DNA of 58,438 bases from Candidatus Heimdallarchaeota archaeon (GCA_026702845.1 JADCLS010000025.1:1-58438); one strand, 5' to 3'; positions 9,799 through 19,869 are shown, counted from the stretch's first letter. Numbers and translations: made by a program. Notes: generated from the letters alone by a model not told the origin.

Positions 9799-10290
9799 TC
9801 AACTCGTTTCTACCAATATTGCATTCTTAATCTCATCTACGGTTAGGTCTGCGAATGGATCATTATCTCCCATGAGTTTATCAACAAATGATTCTCCAGC
9901 ATAACCTGCTGAGATACTTCCGATTATAAAATTCAATAACTTTTTGTTGAGCTCGATAGAAAAGGATACATCACTAATGAGGAGAAATAGAAGACTGGCG
10001 ACTATACCAAAAAAGAGAGATAGTGCAAGAGTGAGATTATGTTTCTTCATGAACTCACGAATTTGTTTTCGAATAAATCCTTTGAATTGCCTTGTTCGTT
10101 CTTCTTTGCTGCGCAATCTAATATCTCTCAACATTGGTCTATTCTCCCTAACTTCTTCAACAATTAATTTGATATTCTTTACTCGTCCGGTCATCTCAGC
10201 TTTCAATGATTTCTGGAAGAAATTTATGAATGCTCCAAAAATACCTGCCAGGATGCTGATAAGTATAATACCAAGATCTATCTCAATCAT
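9799..10290 (-). CDS. Small membrane protein, second of an overlapping pair
   Basis: A 163-residue protein with a hydrophobic N-terminus (7-24), a highly basic cytoplasmic stretch (about 30-85) and two more hydrophobic segments (88-106, 118-135). The acidic C-terminal tail contains DPFADLTVDEIKNA. No family recognised. Its ATG overlaps the stop of the preceding gene in an ATGA arrangement, so the two are translationally coupled and probably form a complex. They sit at the downstream end of the importer block, which suggests but does not prove a role there. Confidence 0.65.
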   Translation of the reverse strand: MIEIDLGIILISILAGIFGAFINFFQKSLKAEMTGRVKNIKLIVEEVRENRPMLRDIRLRSKEERTRQFKGFIRKQIREFMKKHNLTLALSLFFGIVASLLFLLISDVSFSIELNKKLLNFIIGSISAGYAGESFVDKLMGDNDPFADLTVDEIKNAILVETS

Positions 10291-10775
10291 TGCGCTTCCT
10301 CCATGAAAGCATCAATCAGTTGTGTGAATGCATTCAATTGCTTAAGACTTTGAATATATTGATCTAGTGTCTCTGTGAATTGCAGTATCAGTTTATTCAC
10401 GGCATATCCCATACAGAGTGCATAGAATAAATACTCCTGTAGAGAGGCAGTATCTACGAGAGCAGGACCAAAAATAGGGAAGATCCCCGCAAGAAGAAAT
10501 GAAACTAAGTACTCAACATATGGTCCTTGCAATTTGATCATCTGTTTGAGTGGATTTATGATATAACTCATATCCCTTTTGAATAAAGCGGTAAATCCTG
10601 TTCCAAAGAAAACATCAATTTTCGCTGTTTCATCATCTCGTGATGATACATTGGTACTGATCAATCTTAGAGTCAACCCAGACAGGATTGCTGCTAGTGC
10701 AACCCCCTCCTCACTGAATGGTACATTTTCAAACAGCAAGTATCCGAATATCACAATATCAAGATAGAATGTCAT
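10287..10775 (-). CDS. Small membrane protein, first of an overlapping pair
   Basis: A 162-residue protein with about four hydrophobic segments (5-18, 24-40, 88-108, 112-130) and a helical, Gln-rich C-terminus. No family recognised. It is coupled by a four-base overlap to the next gene, which has a complementary look (basic loop there, acidic and Gln-rich tail here). It lies 145 bases after the DppB-like gene, beyond an apparent gap, so it may have its own promoter. Confidence 0.65.
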   Translation of the reverse strand: MTFYLDIVIFGYLLFENVPFSEEGVALAAILSGLTLRLISTNVSSRDDETAKIDVFFGTGFTALFKRDMSYIINPLKQMIKLQGPYVEYLVSFLLAGIFPIFGPALVDTASLQEYLFYALCMGYAVNKLILQFTETLDQYIQSLKQLNAFTQLIDAFMEEAQ

Positions 10776-10920
10776 AGGTTTGGTATACTCATACTATTAA
10801 TAACTGCTTCTCCAAATGATTCTCCATTCGGATCAAAAGGATCAGATTTCTTGCACAACCAATTCTATGATTGATTCTTAATACATCTAATCAAGTTTGA
10901 CAAAAATAATTCATATCTTG

Positions 10921-11898
10921 TTATTGTGAAAAAATGGAAAATCGTTGACGAGGAGATACTGCATAGATGAGCATATCTGTTATGGTAAGCACAATCGCAT
11001 TTACCGTTGTATAAATTGCCGTACCAGCAATGAGAACAGGCCAATCGAATTGGAGTGCAGCATTCACTAATAATGTTCCTCCTCCTCTTATTCCAAATAC
11101 TATCTCCAATCCAGCAATACCTGTAAATGCAATCGGAAATGTAACAGCAATTGTATTGAAGAATTGTGGTAGGGCATTTCGAAGTGCATGCTTGAAGATT
11201 ACTTGACGTTCGGATAATCCCTTGGATCTAGCAGTCCGAATATAATTCTGATTAAGAATATTGAGCATAAATATCCGAATTAGCCTGAATTGGAATCCAG
11301 TATAAATCAGAATCGTCAGCAAAATGGGAACCAGCAAAAACTTGAAGTCTGCAATAGTATTAACATAGAATCCAGGTGGAATAGGTGCAAATGTCCAACG
11401 CATATCTATAATCCAGATTATGATCAAAAAGCCCAATACCACGGGAGGAATAGAATAGATCACTGTGGTAATCACTCTCATAAAATAATCAAATTTTGAA
11501 TTCTTATAATATGCAGCAAGAATACCAAATAATATAGATAAAGGTGTATAGATGAGAAATGCAATTCCAAATGTCAAGAATGTGAGAAACATTGCATCAG
11601 CATATAGCTGGGTTATTGGTACTCCACTGCTCCAGGAAGTACCTAATGACCCTTCGACAAAAATATCTCTGAAAAAGTTCAAATATCGTTGATAGATGGG
11701 GACATCCAAACCAAGCGACTGACGTAACTCTGCAAGAGCTGCTGCTCGTTCCTCTTCTGTTCCTCGAAAATTGAATAGAAATATCAATGTGGGATCATAG
11801 GGGAGAAGACCAACGATAACAAAGATTAGGGCAACCGCACCCAATACTTGGAATACCATGGCCCAAAGTCGTTGAATTATAAATTCTCCCATTCTCAT
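10921..11898 (-). CDS. dppB: DppB-type ABC importer permease (second set)
   Basis: Inner subunit of a peptide/nickel-family ABC importer, 325 residues with six helices. It begins FIIQRLWAMV, typical of DppB, and has the SLGLDVPIYQRYLNF region and an EAA loop (ARSKGLSERQVIFKHALRNA) that contacts the ATPase. The ATG overlaps the stop of the DppC-like gene by four bases (ATGA), so the pair is made together. The solute class is inferred from the family (oligopeptides, sugars oligomers or nickel); no ATP-binding subunit is encoded in the window. Confidence 0.92.
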   Translation of the reverse strand: MRMGEFIIQRLWAMVFQVLGAVALIFVIVGLLPYDPTLIFLFNFRGTEEERAAALAELRQSLGLDVPIYQRYLNFFRDIFVEGSLGTSWSSGVPITQLYADAMFLTFLTFGIAFLIYTPLSILFGILAAYYKNSKFDYFMRVITTVIYSIPPVVLGFLIIIWIIDMRWTFAPIPPGFYVNTIADFKFLLVPILLTILIYTGFQFRLIRIFMLNILNQNYIRTARSKGLSERQVIFKHALRNALPQFFNTIAVTFPIAFTGIAGLEIVFGIRGGGTLLVNAALQFDWPVLIAGTAIYTTVNAIVLTITDMLIYAVSPRQRFSIFSQ

Positions 11899-13463
11899 AA
11901 TTCCAGCTCCTTAATCAGCTCTATTGGCATACTTTTTATTCCTCCTCGTATCCGTGGATCTAAATTATCCCTCAATGAGTCTGAAACTAGGGTGAGGCCG
12001 AATACAAGTAAGAAAATAAATATTGTTGGAAAAACTACCGTCCACCAGTTGTATAGAAACCCTAAACCATCGATTGCATGAGATAGATCAGAACCCCAAA
12101 TAAGTGTGGATTCTGCACCAAAACCAACAAATCCAAGCAATGTAGTACCCAGAATAATATCTGTCATCTGGTAGGTGAAGAGAATCAACACTGTAGGAAT
12201 TATCTGTGGGAAGACATGTTTACTGAATATAGTCCATCTTGTTGCACCTAATTGCTTCGCGGCAAGTAAAAATTCAGTCTCCAATATTTCCTTGATCTCT
12301 GCTCGAATTATTCTTGCCCCAGCAGGCCAAATAACAATCGATATACCAATATAGACAATGAGGAAAAATCCACCTGGGATAGCTGCACGTAAACCAAGCG
12401 AAAATGCAGAAAACACTACCAAAAATATGAAAGGTGGAAATGAGAGTAATGCATCTGAAATCCTCATGACTATATTATCATAAATTCCTCCCTTAAAGGC
12501 GGATGTGATACCGAAGAATAGAATAAAGAAAATTGCGAATGCTGATCCTGCGATTGCGATAAGGAAAGTAAACGTTGTACCAAACACAAGTCGAGCAAAA
12601 ATGTCTCTTCCCACAAAATCAGTGCCAAACCAAAAGTATCTAGATGGTGGTGCAAGGACTGCACTGTCCTGATCAAAACCTTCCAATTCAAAATTCAGAT
12701 ACTCTGGATTACGTAGAAATAAAGTATGCTCATAGTATGGTGTAATCGGAGAAATAGCCATGGCAAGCGCTCCCCATAATGCCATGAATACAAATACTAG
12801 GACTATCACCAATCCAATTATCCCTGCTGTATCCTGAGTAAATCTAAAGATTAACCGAGTGATTGCATATCGAGAGCGATGGAAAAATTCTGCAAATATA
12901 TCATCATATACTTTTGCCTCCTCCTCAAAGAACTCTACCATCTCATCTGTTTTGATGAATTTGATGGAATTCAGGTTGAATACCTTATAGTAGGTAATAA
13001 TCTTAATAGTGGGTGAAGAAAGAGGAAGGATCTCTGTGTATGGATTTTGCTTGATTACTTTGATTAATACTAAATCAGTGAAATCAATACGTGTCTTTTC
13101 TCCAAATCGGGTATCTAATTGATAATAATCATCATAGACATAGAGTGTTTGCATACCCCATCTATTGATGATGAATTTTCCGAGAATATACACAATAAAG
13201 GCAGATACTATTGCAACAACACCTAGATTGATAAATTGGGTAAAACTATCAATAGTAATTAGTAAAAATCCGTATAGGAAGAATAATGCACCTAAAATAT
13301 AGAAACCAAGACCAAGGGCAGTTATCGCCCAGAGAACTGGTTTGCCGGTATAACTAATTCTATATGGTTGTATGATAGATTCTTCACTGATCAAGTAAGA
13401 TAGATCAGTATTCAAACATATATATACTATTTCCTCTCGGTGATGGTTAAAATACTGATTCAC
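11895..13463 (-). CDS. dppC: DppC-type permease with N-terminal membrane/PH-like extension (second set)
   Basis: 522 residues, about 220 longer than ordinary DppC. The C-terminal part (from about residue 215) is a standard permease: FGTDFVGRDIFARLVFG entry motif and an EAA loop beginning AAKQLGATRW. The N-terminal part has two helices (about 45-75, 78-100) followed by a beta-rich PH-like domain (about 105-190, LYVYDDYYQLDTRF onward). No ATG is available; GTG at 13463 overlaps the previous gene by 17 bases, so coupling is likely. The same architecture occurs in 14859-16454, so it is not an annotation error. The extension may bind membrane, lipid or partner proteins (inference). Confidence 0.88.
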   Translation of the reverse strand: MNQYFNHHREEIVYICLNTDLSYLISEESIIQPYRISYTGKPVLWAITALGLGFYILGALFFLYGFLLITIDSFTQFINLGVVAIVSAFIVYILGKFIINRWGMQTLYVYDDYYQLDTRFGEKTRIDFTDLVLIKVIKQNPYTEILPLSSPTIKIITYYKVFNLNSIKFIKTDEMVEFFEEEAKVYDDIFAEFFHRSRYAITRLIFRFTQDTAGIIGLVIVLVFVFMALWGALAMAISPITPYYEHTLFLRNPEYLNFELEGFDQDSAVLAPPSRYFWFGTDFVGRDIFARLVFGTTFTFLIAIAGSAFAIFFILFFGITSAFKGGIYDNIVMRISDALLSFPPFIFLVVFSAFSLGLRAAIPGGFFLIVYIGISIVIWPAGARIIRAEIKEILETEFLLAAKQLGATRWTIFSKHVFPQIIPTVLILFTYQMTDIILGTTLLGFVGFGAESTLIWGSDLSHAIDGLGFLYNWWTVVFPTIFIFLLVFGLTLVSDSLRDNLDPRIRGGIKSMPIELIKELEL

Positions 13464-14100
13464 CGATTATTCCAACAAGCATGATTAGAAAAGCAGTAGT
13501 CAAGAATCCAAGACCCATACTGCCTGGACTACTATCGTATTTCTTCATATAATCCTGCCTCTGTTGTTTGAGGGCCTCTATACTCATCTGATCATCATAA
13601 TGTGAAAATTCCTCAATTTCCTCATCAGACATATTTTCATTGAATTCAAAAAAAGTAAATGATACAAAATTTGATACATCATCACCTGTATCTAACCAAA
13701 GTTCATTCAGTGTTGCCTCCTCAACCTTACTTCTAGGCACAAGGATCTGACCCATATTCTCATCGAATGAAATTGTATCAATTAATTCTCCATTTATCAT
13801 GACTTTCGCTTCAGCAATATCACCTACAGAAATCGCACTTATGGGAATGTGCTCAAAAAAAGATCCTGAAACTCCAGGAGAGACAATCATCAATTTATAC
13901 CGCTCAAAATACCTACCAGGACCAATACAACCTGCAACAACTAGAAGAATACCTCCTGTAAAAAATGAATAAATTCCAATGAATGAAGCCCCTGAGCCAT
14001 ATAATATTAATAAATAGTAGAGCAGCATAATAACAAATGTAATTACAGACGTATATGCAGCATATTTCATACCCCTAAGGAAGTATGTTCTATTGATCAT
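13447..14100 (-). CDS. Membrane protein with PH-like soluble domain, importer block
   Basis: A 217-residue protein with two N-terminal helices (about 12-34, 38-58), a beta-rich domain (65-155) and a C-terminal helix (193-215). The layout resembles the extra N-terminal half of the neighbouring DppC homologues, so it may be an accessory part of the transporter. It overlaps the DppC-like gene by 17 bases. No database family comes to mind. Confidence 0.65.
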   Translation of the reverse strand: MINRTYFLRGMKYAAYTSVITFVIMLLYYLLILYGSGASFIGIYSFFTGGILLVVAGCIGPGRYFERYKLMIVSPGVSGSFFEHIPISAISVGDIAEAKVMINGELIDTISFDENMGQILVPRSKVEEATLNELWLDTGDDVSNFVSFTFFEFNENMSDEEIEEFSHYDDQMSIEALKQQRQDYMKKYDSSPGSMGLGFLTTAFLIMLVGIIGESVF

Positions 14101-14213
14101 AATTTAAGATTAGAAGTATTATTTTTGAAATAATAGGTTAGACCCTAGCAATTTTAGAAAGTAATTATAAGAATTGATGATCAAGTGATTTTAATTTCTA
14201 ATAGAGAGTTTTA

Positions 14214-14726
14214 TTACTCATATTCATTTAATAATGCTTTTTTGAGTTTCTCTTTCTTCTCAAGATCGAGTTTTCTCTTTCTCTCATTCATCCTGGTAAT
14301 CTCATCAAAGTAAGTCCCTGATTCCTCAGCTCTCTCCTTTCTCAATTCCTTCATCTGTTTCCGATATTCAGGATCAAGTTCTCTCTTGATGATTTGGAGG
14401 ATGGGCATCTGCTCTCTTTCCTCTATGTTAGAAATTACTTTTTTACCATAGTAATATTCCACAATTATTGTGGCAAATATCACTATGACAATGAATAATT
14501 GGACAATTTCCTTGGAATAATCTGTGGAATTCAACCAAAAGCCGACAGCAAAGAATGGTACAGTTAGAAACGTGAGTACCATCATTGGGATGACAACAAA
14601 GACATATCCTCCTTCAATGAAGAATTTCGTAAATCGAGAATTTTTACTGTTGAAAATGAGACTCCATAGCACAAGCACTATTACAGGGAATGCAAGGACT
14701 TGGAAGAATGTTGCATAATCTACCAT
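14214..14726 (-). CDS. Three-helix membrane protein with charged tail
   Basis: A 170-residue protein: helices at about 7-24, 37-62 and 72-92, then an 80-residue highly charged, probably coiled-coil tail rich in Arg, Lys and Glu. No family recognised. It lies between the two permease pairs on the same strand, so a link to the importer is likely but unproven. Confidence 0.62.
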   Translation of the reverse strand: MVDYATFFQVLAFPVIVLVLWSLIFNSKNSRFTKFFIEGGYVFVVIPMMVLTFLTVPFFAVGFWLNSTDYSKEIVQLFIVIVIFATIIVEYYYGKKVISNIEEREQMPILQIIKRELDPEYRKQMKELRKERAEESGTYFDEITRMNERKRKLDLEKKEKLKKALLNEYE

Positions 14727-14858
14727 ATATTCTACCTAATAATTATGTTTCTTTAAACGTATAAAAATCATACGAAAATTCACTAATTGTGAGTCCTAGA
14801 ATTTTAGATAAATTTATATTTGAGTAATATTTGTAAATAATTTATTTTTTAAACCAAA

Positions 14859-16454
14859 TTATTCTTTCAGAGTGGGGTCAAGAGCATCTCTTAGAGTATC
14901 ACCAAGGAGGTTGAAACCAAGAACCAGCAGGAAGAGTAACAGAGAAATGAAAGTTACACCCCACCAGTGAGTTAATGGCCTGTTGTTGATAGCATCTGAA
15001 AGATCCTTACCCCAAACCAATGTAGAGTTGGAACCAAATCCAAGGAAGGATAGGGATGCAACACCAATGATATTACCTGCAACACCTAGGGTGAAGTAGA
15101 TAATAACTGTGGACATGGCATTGGGTAGGATGTGCTTCTTGATGATACGTCCATGAGTGGAACCGAGTACAATCTCTGCCTGAATGAACTCACTGTTCTT
15201 CAGACCTAGCACCTCAGATCTCACAACACGGGCAATACCTCCCCAACCAATGAGTGCAAAGATGGAGTACACAGCTAAATAGTATGCACCCTCAATTCTG
15301 ACTGATTGAAGGATCAGGGTGATTGATGAAGAGATCAGCAAGAGGATTGGAATTCCTGGTAGGGAGTTGAGGATCTCAGTCAGTCTCTGAATGAGATTAT
15401 CAAGGGTTCCACCAAGATATCCTGAAGCTGCACCAACAAAAGCACCTATGAAAGTGGAGATCACAGTGGAGATCACAGCAATAAGAATGGAATAAAATGC
15501 ACCAAATAAGAGACGTGAGAAGATATCACGACCGACTGCATCGGTACCAAACCAGTGATCTGCAGATGGGGGCCTATTAATCATGTTGAAATTAGGATAC
15601 ACAGGATTATAGAAGATGAAAATGTGCTCAGTAATCTGTGAGTTAAGACTGTTGAGTGGGAAAATAATACCAATGACAGCACCAACTGTTGCGAAGAAAA
15701 TGAAGAAGATTACTAGAAAGGCACCAAACATACCAATTTTGTTTCTCTTCATTCTTCTCCAAATCACAGCAAGAGACTCACCATAACCAAAATCAATGAC
15801 ACGTTCTTCGAGAGAATCACCGAATATCTGCAGTTTTGCTGCTGCTTCTTTGTTATTTGCAATTGTCATACTCTCTATTCCAATAGATCGATCCATAGTA
15901 TAGATAGTAATCTTCTGTGCATTTTTAAAGAAGTTTGACAGAACACTCTCTGATTGTTTGACGGTAACGTCAAGAACACCTTCCCAGGGGAGTACGTGCT
16001 TGGTTCGGGGCCATTTGTAAACCTCGATTCCAGAGTCTTTAATAGCAATGGATTGTCGACCGTAGGTCTTGGAGAGCCATCTAAGGGGATATGTGAGAAC
16101 AAAACTCATAATGATAACTGCAAAACCCATACGCACAAATTGCATATAATTTGCAGCTCTAATATTGTCCTCATTCTTAATCCATTCAACGGGTTCCTCA
16201 ATAATTTCAATAGTCTCAACACCACTTACGGTGAAAGTTGATTCAATTAATGTTACGTCAAAGATACCTGCATCCATTGCAATTCTAAATTGGTTAATAC
16301 CTGCAAGCAGGCTCATAAACCCAAATGTGAAGAGTAGGATGACTAAAACGGCAAGGGAGACGATAACCACGGATATACCATTGGCAAACATTGATGCCGT
16401 ATAATTTCCAGATTGTGGAATTATTCTTTCCTGTGTTTCTGTAGAAGTAGACAT
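14859..16454 (-). CDS. dppC: DppC-type permease with N-terminal membrane/PH-like extension (first set)
   Basis: 531 residues. Residues 1-225 hold two helices (about 22-48, 105-128) flanking an extracellular loop, then a PH-like beta domain (about 133-210, with strands such as SIAIKDSGIEVYKW and ITIYTMDRSIGIE). From about 230 it is a normal DppC: HWFGTDAVGRDIFSRLLFG, six helices and an EAA loop GSTHGRIIKKHILPNA. The last residues DALDPTLKE are typical of DppC. It follows the DppB gene after 8 bases. The extra domain is shared with the second set and is the unusual feature of this importer. Confidence 0.9.
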   Translation of the reverse strand: MSTSTETQERIIPQSGNYTASMFANGISVVIVSLAVLVILLFTFGFMSLLAGINQFRIAMDAGIFDVTLIESTFTVSGVETIEIIEEPVEWIKNEDNIRAANYMQFVRMGFAVIIMSFVLTYPLRWLSKTYGRQSIAIKDSGIEVYKWPRTKHVLPWEGVLDVTVKQSESVLSNFFKNAQKITIYTMDRSIGIESMTIANNKEAAAKLQIFGDSLEERVIDFGYGESLAVIWRRMKRNKIGMFGAFLVIFFIFFATVGAVIGIIFPLNSLNSQITEHIFIFYNPVYPNFNMINRPPSADHWFGTDAVGRDIFSRLLFGAFYSILIAVISTVISTFIGAFVGAASGYLGGTLDNLIQRLTEILNSLPGIPILLLISSSITLILQSVRIEGAYYLAVYSIFALIGWGGIARVVRSEVLGLKNSEFIQAEIVLGSTHGRIIKKHILPNAMSTVIIYFTLGVAGNIIGVASLSFLGFGSNSTLVWGKDLSDAINNRPLTHWWGVTFISLLLFLLVLGFNLLGDTLRDALDPTLKE

Positions 16455-16462
16455 ATAATCAC

Positions 16463-17419
16463 CTAAAATTTAATCCTGGGATCAACCCAACCGTAGATTA
16501 TCTCAGCCACGAGGAGCATAAAAATACTCATTGAACCGAAGAACATATTGGATGCAAGAATGATTGGGAAATCAAATTGCAGTGCAGCACGAACAATTCT
16601 TCTTCCTACACCGGGATAGTTGAATACCTGCTCAATAATGGCAGATCCACCAAGTATACCAGGGAGGGACAGTGCAACTACAGTAACAAAGGGTAGTAGT
16701 GCATTTCTGAGAGCATGTTTATAGATAACAACTCTCTCGGGCAGACCTTTGGCTCTTGCAGTCTTAATATAATTCTGCCTAAGCACATCCAACATCTGGG
16801 AACGTACCAGACGGGTGAGGAATGCAGAACCACCGATCAGAATAGTAATATTAGCTGCCACAATGACATGCATGTAATCTCCTATGCCATCCATGGTACT
16901 TCCATCATAAATTGCCACCATATCACCATCCGTCAGTGCCATGATAGCAATAATAACTAACAGCCCAAGCACGAAAGATGGCAGTGAGAAACCGATGAGA
17001 GTTCCAAACAGTGCAGCTTGATCATAAATTGAATTATGATTAATCGCGGACATAATACCCATGATGGTTGAGATTACAATGGTGAAGAAGAAGGCAATAC
17101 CAAATAGTAAAACAGTAGCCTCGATGAAAGGTAGGATTTCATCAATTACTGGTTCACCAGTGTACCATGATTCACCAAAATCCAACTTTGTGAACATGGG
17201 AATCGCCCAATCCAGATATCGTTTCCAAACTGGTTGATCAAGACCCCATTTAGCAATAAGAGCAATCCTCTTCTTTTCTGCATTACGATCTAAACCGACT
17301 TTAGCAGCAACAGGGTCAGCAGGCATAAAAGCGAAAAGTGCAAAAGTAAGAATTGAAATCCCAATTATTAGCGGCACCATCGCTAGTATCCTACGTAAAC
17401 TATATACGAACATCGACAT
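16463..17419 (-). CDS. dppB: DppB-type ABC importer permease (first set)
   Basis: 318 residues with six helices. It begins YSLRRILAMVPLIIGIS, the classic DppB N-terminus, has FGESWYTGEPV and an EAA loop with ARAKGLPERVVIYKHALRNALLP, and ends YGWVDPRIKF. It pairs with the DppC-like gene 8 bases downstream. GAGGT precedes the ATG at 17419 by about 10 bases, and a TATA box lies at 17492-17501, giving a leader of about 55 bases. Confidence 0.93.
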   Translation of the reverse strand: MSMFVYSLRRILAMVPLIIGISILTFALFAFMPADPVAAKVGLDRNAEKKRIALIAKWGLDQPVWKRYLDWAIPMFTKLDFGESWYTGEPVIDEILPFIEATVLLFGIAFFFTIVISTIMGIMSAINHNSIYDQAALFGTLIGFSLPSFVLGLLVIIAIMALTDGDMVAIYDGSTMDGIGDYMHVIVAANITILIGGSAFLTRLVRSQMLDVLRQNYIKTARAKGLPERVVIYKHALRNALLPFVTVVALSLPGILGGSAIIEQVFNYPGVGRRIVRAALQFDFPIILASNMFFGSMSIFMLLVAEIIYGWVDPRIKF

Positions 17420-17491
17420 AACTTTTTTACCTCAGTTAAGAGTAGTGGGTCAGTTGCATAACAACTGCCTTGAATCCAATATGCTTTGGGC

Positions 17492-17501
17492 ATTTATAAA
17501 A
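17492..17501 (-). promoter_or_regulatory. TATA box of the dppB-dppC pair
   Basis: Minus strand reads TTTTATAAAT, about 75 bases before the ATG at 17419. It indicates that the permease pair has its own promoter rather than depending only on readthrough from the binding-protein gene. Confidence 0.55.
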
Positions 17502-17559
17502 GGTGTGAAGTTACGATGAAAATTATAGGAAATATGCCAAATTTGAACTGTAGAATAGC

Positions 17560-17805
17560 CTATTTATGATAATTTGGTCCAGTATTCAGATTGTATCTCA
17601 TGAGTAAGAAACCCACCGCTGATGAAATTATTCCCAAAATCACCCATACTATTGGGCTCAGATTTCCAGAATCAGTCGTCGACCCTAGAATACCAAGACC
17701 GAAAAAGACGAAACCCAGAAGAAACAGGCTGAAGCCAAGAATTGTTCCGAGAACAAATGAAATTGCAGTACGTGCAAAACCATCTGAAGTGCGCCTTTTT
17801 TCCAA
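17560..17805 (-). CDS. Small two-helix membrane protein, importer block
   Basis: An 81-residue protein with two hydrophobic helices (about 14-40, 48-68) and a basic N-terminus. Start is TTG at 17805: no ATG is available and GGTGAG lies about 6 bases upstream, which makes the TTG credible. It starts 6 bases after the stop of the solute-binding protein gene, so it is surely in the same operon and may help anchor or assemble the importer. No family recognised. Confidence 0.6.
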   Translation of the reverse strand: MEKRRTSDGFARTAISFVLGTILGFSLFLLGFVFFGLGILGSTTDSGNLSPIVWVILGIISSAVGFLLMRYNLNTGPNYHK

Positions 17806-17811
17806 ACACCC

Positions 17812-19653
17812 TCACCTTCTTTGCTTACTGAACCTAAACACTGCACCTAGTAAAAGGAAAAAGCCAATTGCTGGTGCATCAATTGATGCAGTCAATCCCC
17901 CTGTTCCCTCTAGTGCATCATATCCATAGATTTTGAACAGGTCTTTGGCCTTCTGGAAGTCATAAGGTATGTCAGTCAAACCGTTGAAATACTCCGAGAA
18001 TTCCTCAGAAACTATAGTATCTGCTCGTTCATATCCCACACCTAGAAAATTCACCACATCATCCTTATTGAACCCATGTGCCAGGGCCAAACGAATATCA
18101 TAGGGTACTGCTTCTTCAAATTCAGGATGGAAGATGAGCTTGAACCCAGTTGTACCATAAGTTTTGACAATAAACTCAAATCTATCATCGGTATAAACCA
18201 CATTCTCATCTGAGACATAATCAAACATGATGAAATCACGCTTGCCAGAGGTAAAAAGAATCTCCTCTGAATTCTTAGTGATAGTGGAAACATCAGAGAA
18301 TTGGAAACTAAGTTTATTGATGTTTAGATCACTATCGGTGAAATAATATGGATCGGGATCACTACCACCTCGATTAAATGATTCAGTATCATCTTCATTG
18401 GGGAACCAGTACTTGTCATTGGAGGTCACCACAATCATCTCTCCAAGAGAATACTCATCAAGGACAAAAGCACCACCGGTTACAGGATCTGATAGTTTAG
18501 CAACCCACTCCTCAGAATCACCGGGAAAACCACCCTCGTAAGGATGAAAATCTTCACCGATATAGCTGTAGGTAGTATTGAAAATATGTTCAGGAAGGAT
18601 ATATGTGTTAGCCAGGACATATGATTCATCAATGGTAGGTGTACTGAAGGTGAGAGTGAGTGCTGTATCATTGTGAACAGCGATATCATCTAAATATCTG
18701 TAGTAATACTGATTATCAGCTTGAATCCATGAGAATTTATTAAGATCAAGGGTGAATTCTATATCTGCAGCAGTAATTGGTTGTCCATCTGACCATTGCA
18801 TATTATCATACAAATCGATCTCCCAGATACTCTTTCCACCTACTGTACTATGCTTATAGCTCTCAGCCATTCCAGGGTGGAGTTTATCCTGTTTATCCAT
18901 CATGAATAATGAACTATACATGGATTGCACGATATAACGATCTGATTCATATTGCACATACAGGGGATTGGGCATTTTATTTGTCTGATATACAGGGTAT
19001 AACACCTCATCTGTATCAAGATCTGAAGTTCTTTGATCAGGTATATCAACCCAACCAGCACCAGTAAATATTGAATACACAATACCCTCATCTAGATCAA
19101 ACCCATCAAAACCTTTCCAGTAGGCAATCAAGTGAGGATTGTAGCTTATAGGAATATCCAGTAATACTTCTTCATTAAATACTTGCTGTAGCTCCTTGGC
19201 AATAGGAATCTGTGCACTCTTCTCCATGGCATCATCATAATCCTCAATTAATCCGATGAATTTCGATATTGAATCACTGTTATTCCCCTCTAGATTAGTA
19301 TTTGATACCTTGTATACTTCACTACCCATGGCAGATTCAGGGTGATAAAGATCAAAGAAACCAGGATAGGCATTATTCAATATCTCAAATTCCACAATGG
19401 CTATATCCCATTGTTGTGCTGCAGATACAAGATAATTCTGATATATAGGCCGTGTCACACCTACGGTTATTGTATCCACAAGTAATGAATTCCATTGCTG
19501 TTTAATAGATTGGGCCATTGCCTCAAATCTAAAATCATCTGAAGGGATGAGTAGGTTATATGAGAAATTATATCCAAAAGATTGGCTGGAGACAGGTTGA
19601 AACATCATCGAACCCATCATGATCATGACAATTGCCAATTGTAGCTTACGCAT
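17812..19653 (-). CDS. Circularly permuted SBP_bac_5-type solute-binding protein, anchored
   Basis: Surface receptor that would capture peptides or related solutes for the importer. Residues 1-23 are a signal peptide. The order of segments is unusual: the part that normally ends the family comes first (residues 30-185, with the QIPIAKELQQVFNEEVLLDIP pattern and YWKGFDGF), then the normal N-terminal part follows (LHPGMAESY at 258-266, MQWSDGQPITAADIEF at 285-300), and the RLALAHGFN and KDLFKIYGY segments that usually lie in the middle end the fold at 578. A C-terminal helix and SKQRR anchor it. See findings. Next gene is 6 bases downstream. Confidence 0.88.
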   Translation of the reverse strand: MRKLQLAIVMIMMGSMMFQPVSSQSFGYNFSYNLLIPSDDFRFEAMAQSIKQQWNSLLVDTITVGVTRPIYQNYLVSAAQQWDIAIVEFEILNNAYPGFFDLYHPESAMGSEVYKVSNTNLEGNNSDSISKFIGLIEDYDDAMEKSAQIPIAKELQQVFNEEVLLDIPISYNPHLIAYWKGFDGFDLDEGIVYSIFTGAGWVDIPDQRTSDLDTDEVLYPVYQTNKMPNPLYVQYESDRYIVQSMYSSLFMMDKQDKLHPGMAESYKHSTVGGKSIWEIDLYDNMQWSDGQPITAADIEFTLDLNKFSWIQADNQYYYRYLDDIAVHNDTALTLTFSTPTIDESYVLANTYILPEHIFNTTYSYIGEDFHPYEGGFPGDSEEWVAKLSDPVTGGAFVLDEYSLGEMIVVTSNDKYWFPNEDDTESFNRGGSDPDPYYFTDSDLNINKLSFQFSDVSTITKNSEEILFTSGKRDFIMFDYVSDENVVYTDDRFEFIVKTYGTTGFKLIFHPEFEEAVPYDIRLALAHGFNKDDVVNFLGVGYERADTIVSEEFSEYFNGLTDIPYDFQKAKDLFKIYGYDALEGTGGLTASIDAPAIGFFLLLGAVFRFSKQRR

Positions 19654-19869
19654 GATAGAAGAATAACACGCACCTTATTAAGGGTAATTATACGATAAAT
19701 CAAGGTTAGCTTATTGAGATACTAATACCCAATCCTTTTGCAAATTTTGAATTTTATTTAATTTTCAATCATATAGATATAGAATTAATTATTTGAAATT
19801 ATTAAAAAATGATAATGAATTGGTTATTTAATTTTGATTTTAGTTTATAATTATTAATTACTTACTAAG

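Noticed and set aside
9674..10306. Plus-strand frames of 76 and 120 residues opposite the small membrane-protein pair
   Set aside because: Antisense shadows of genes with clear helices and an ATGA coupling on the minus strand.
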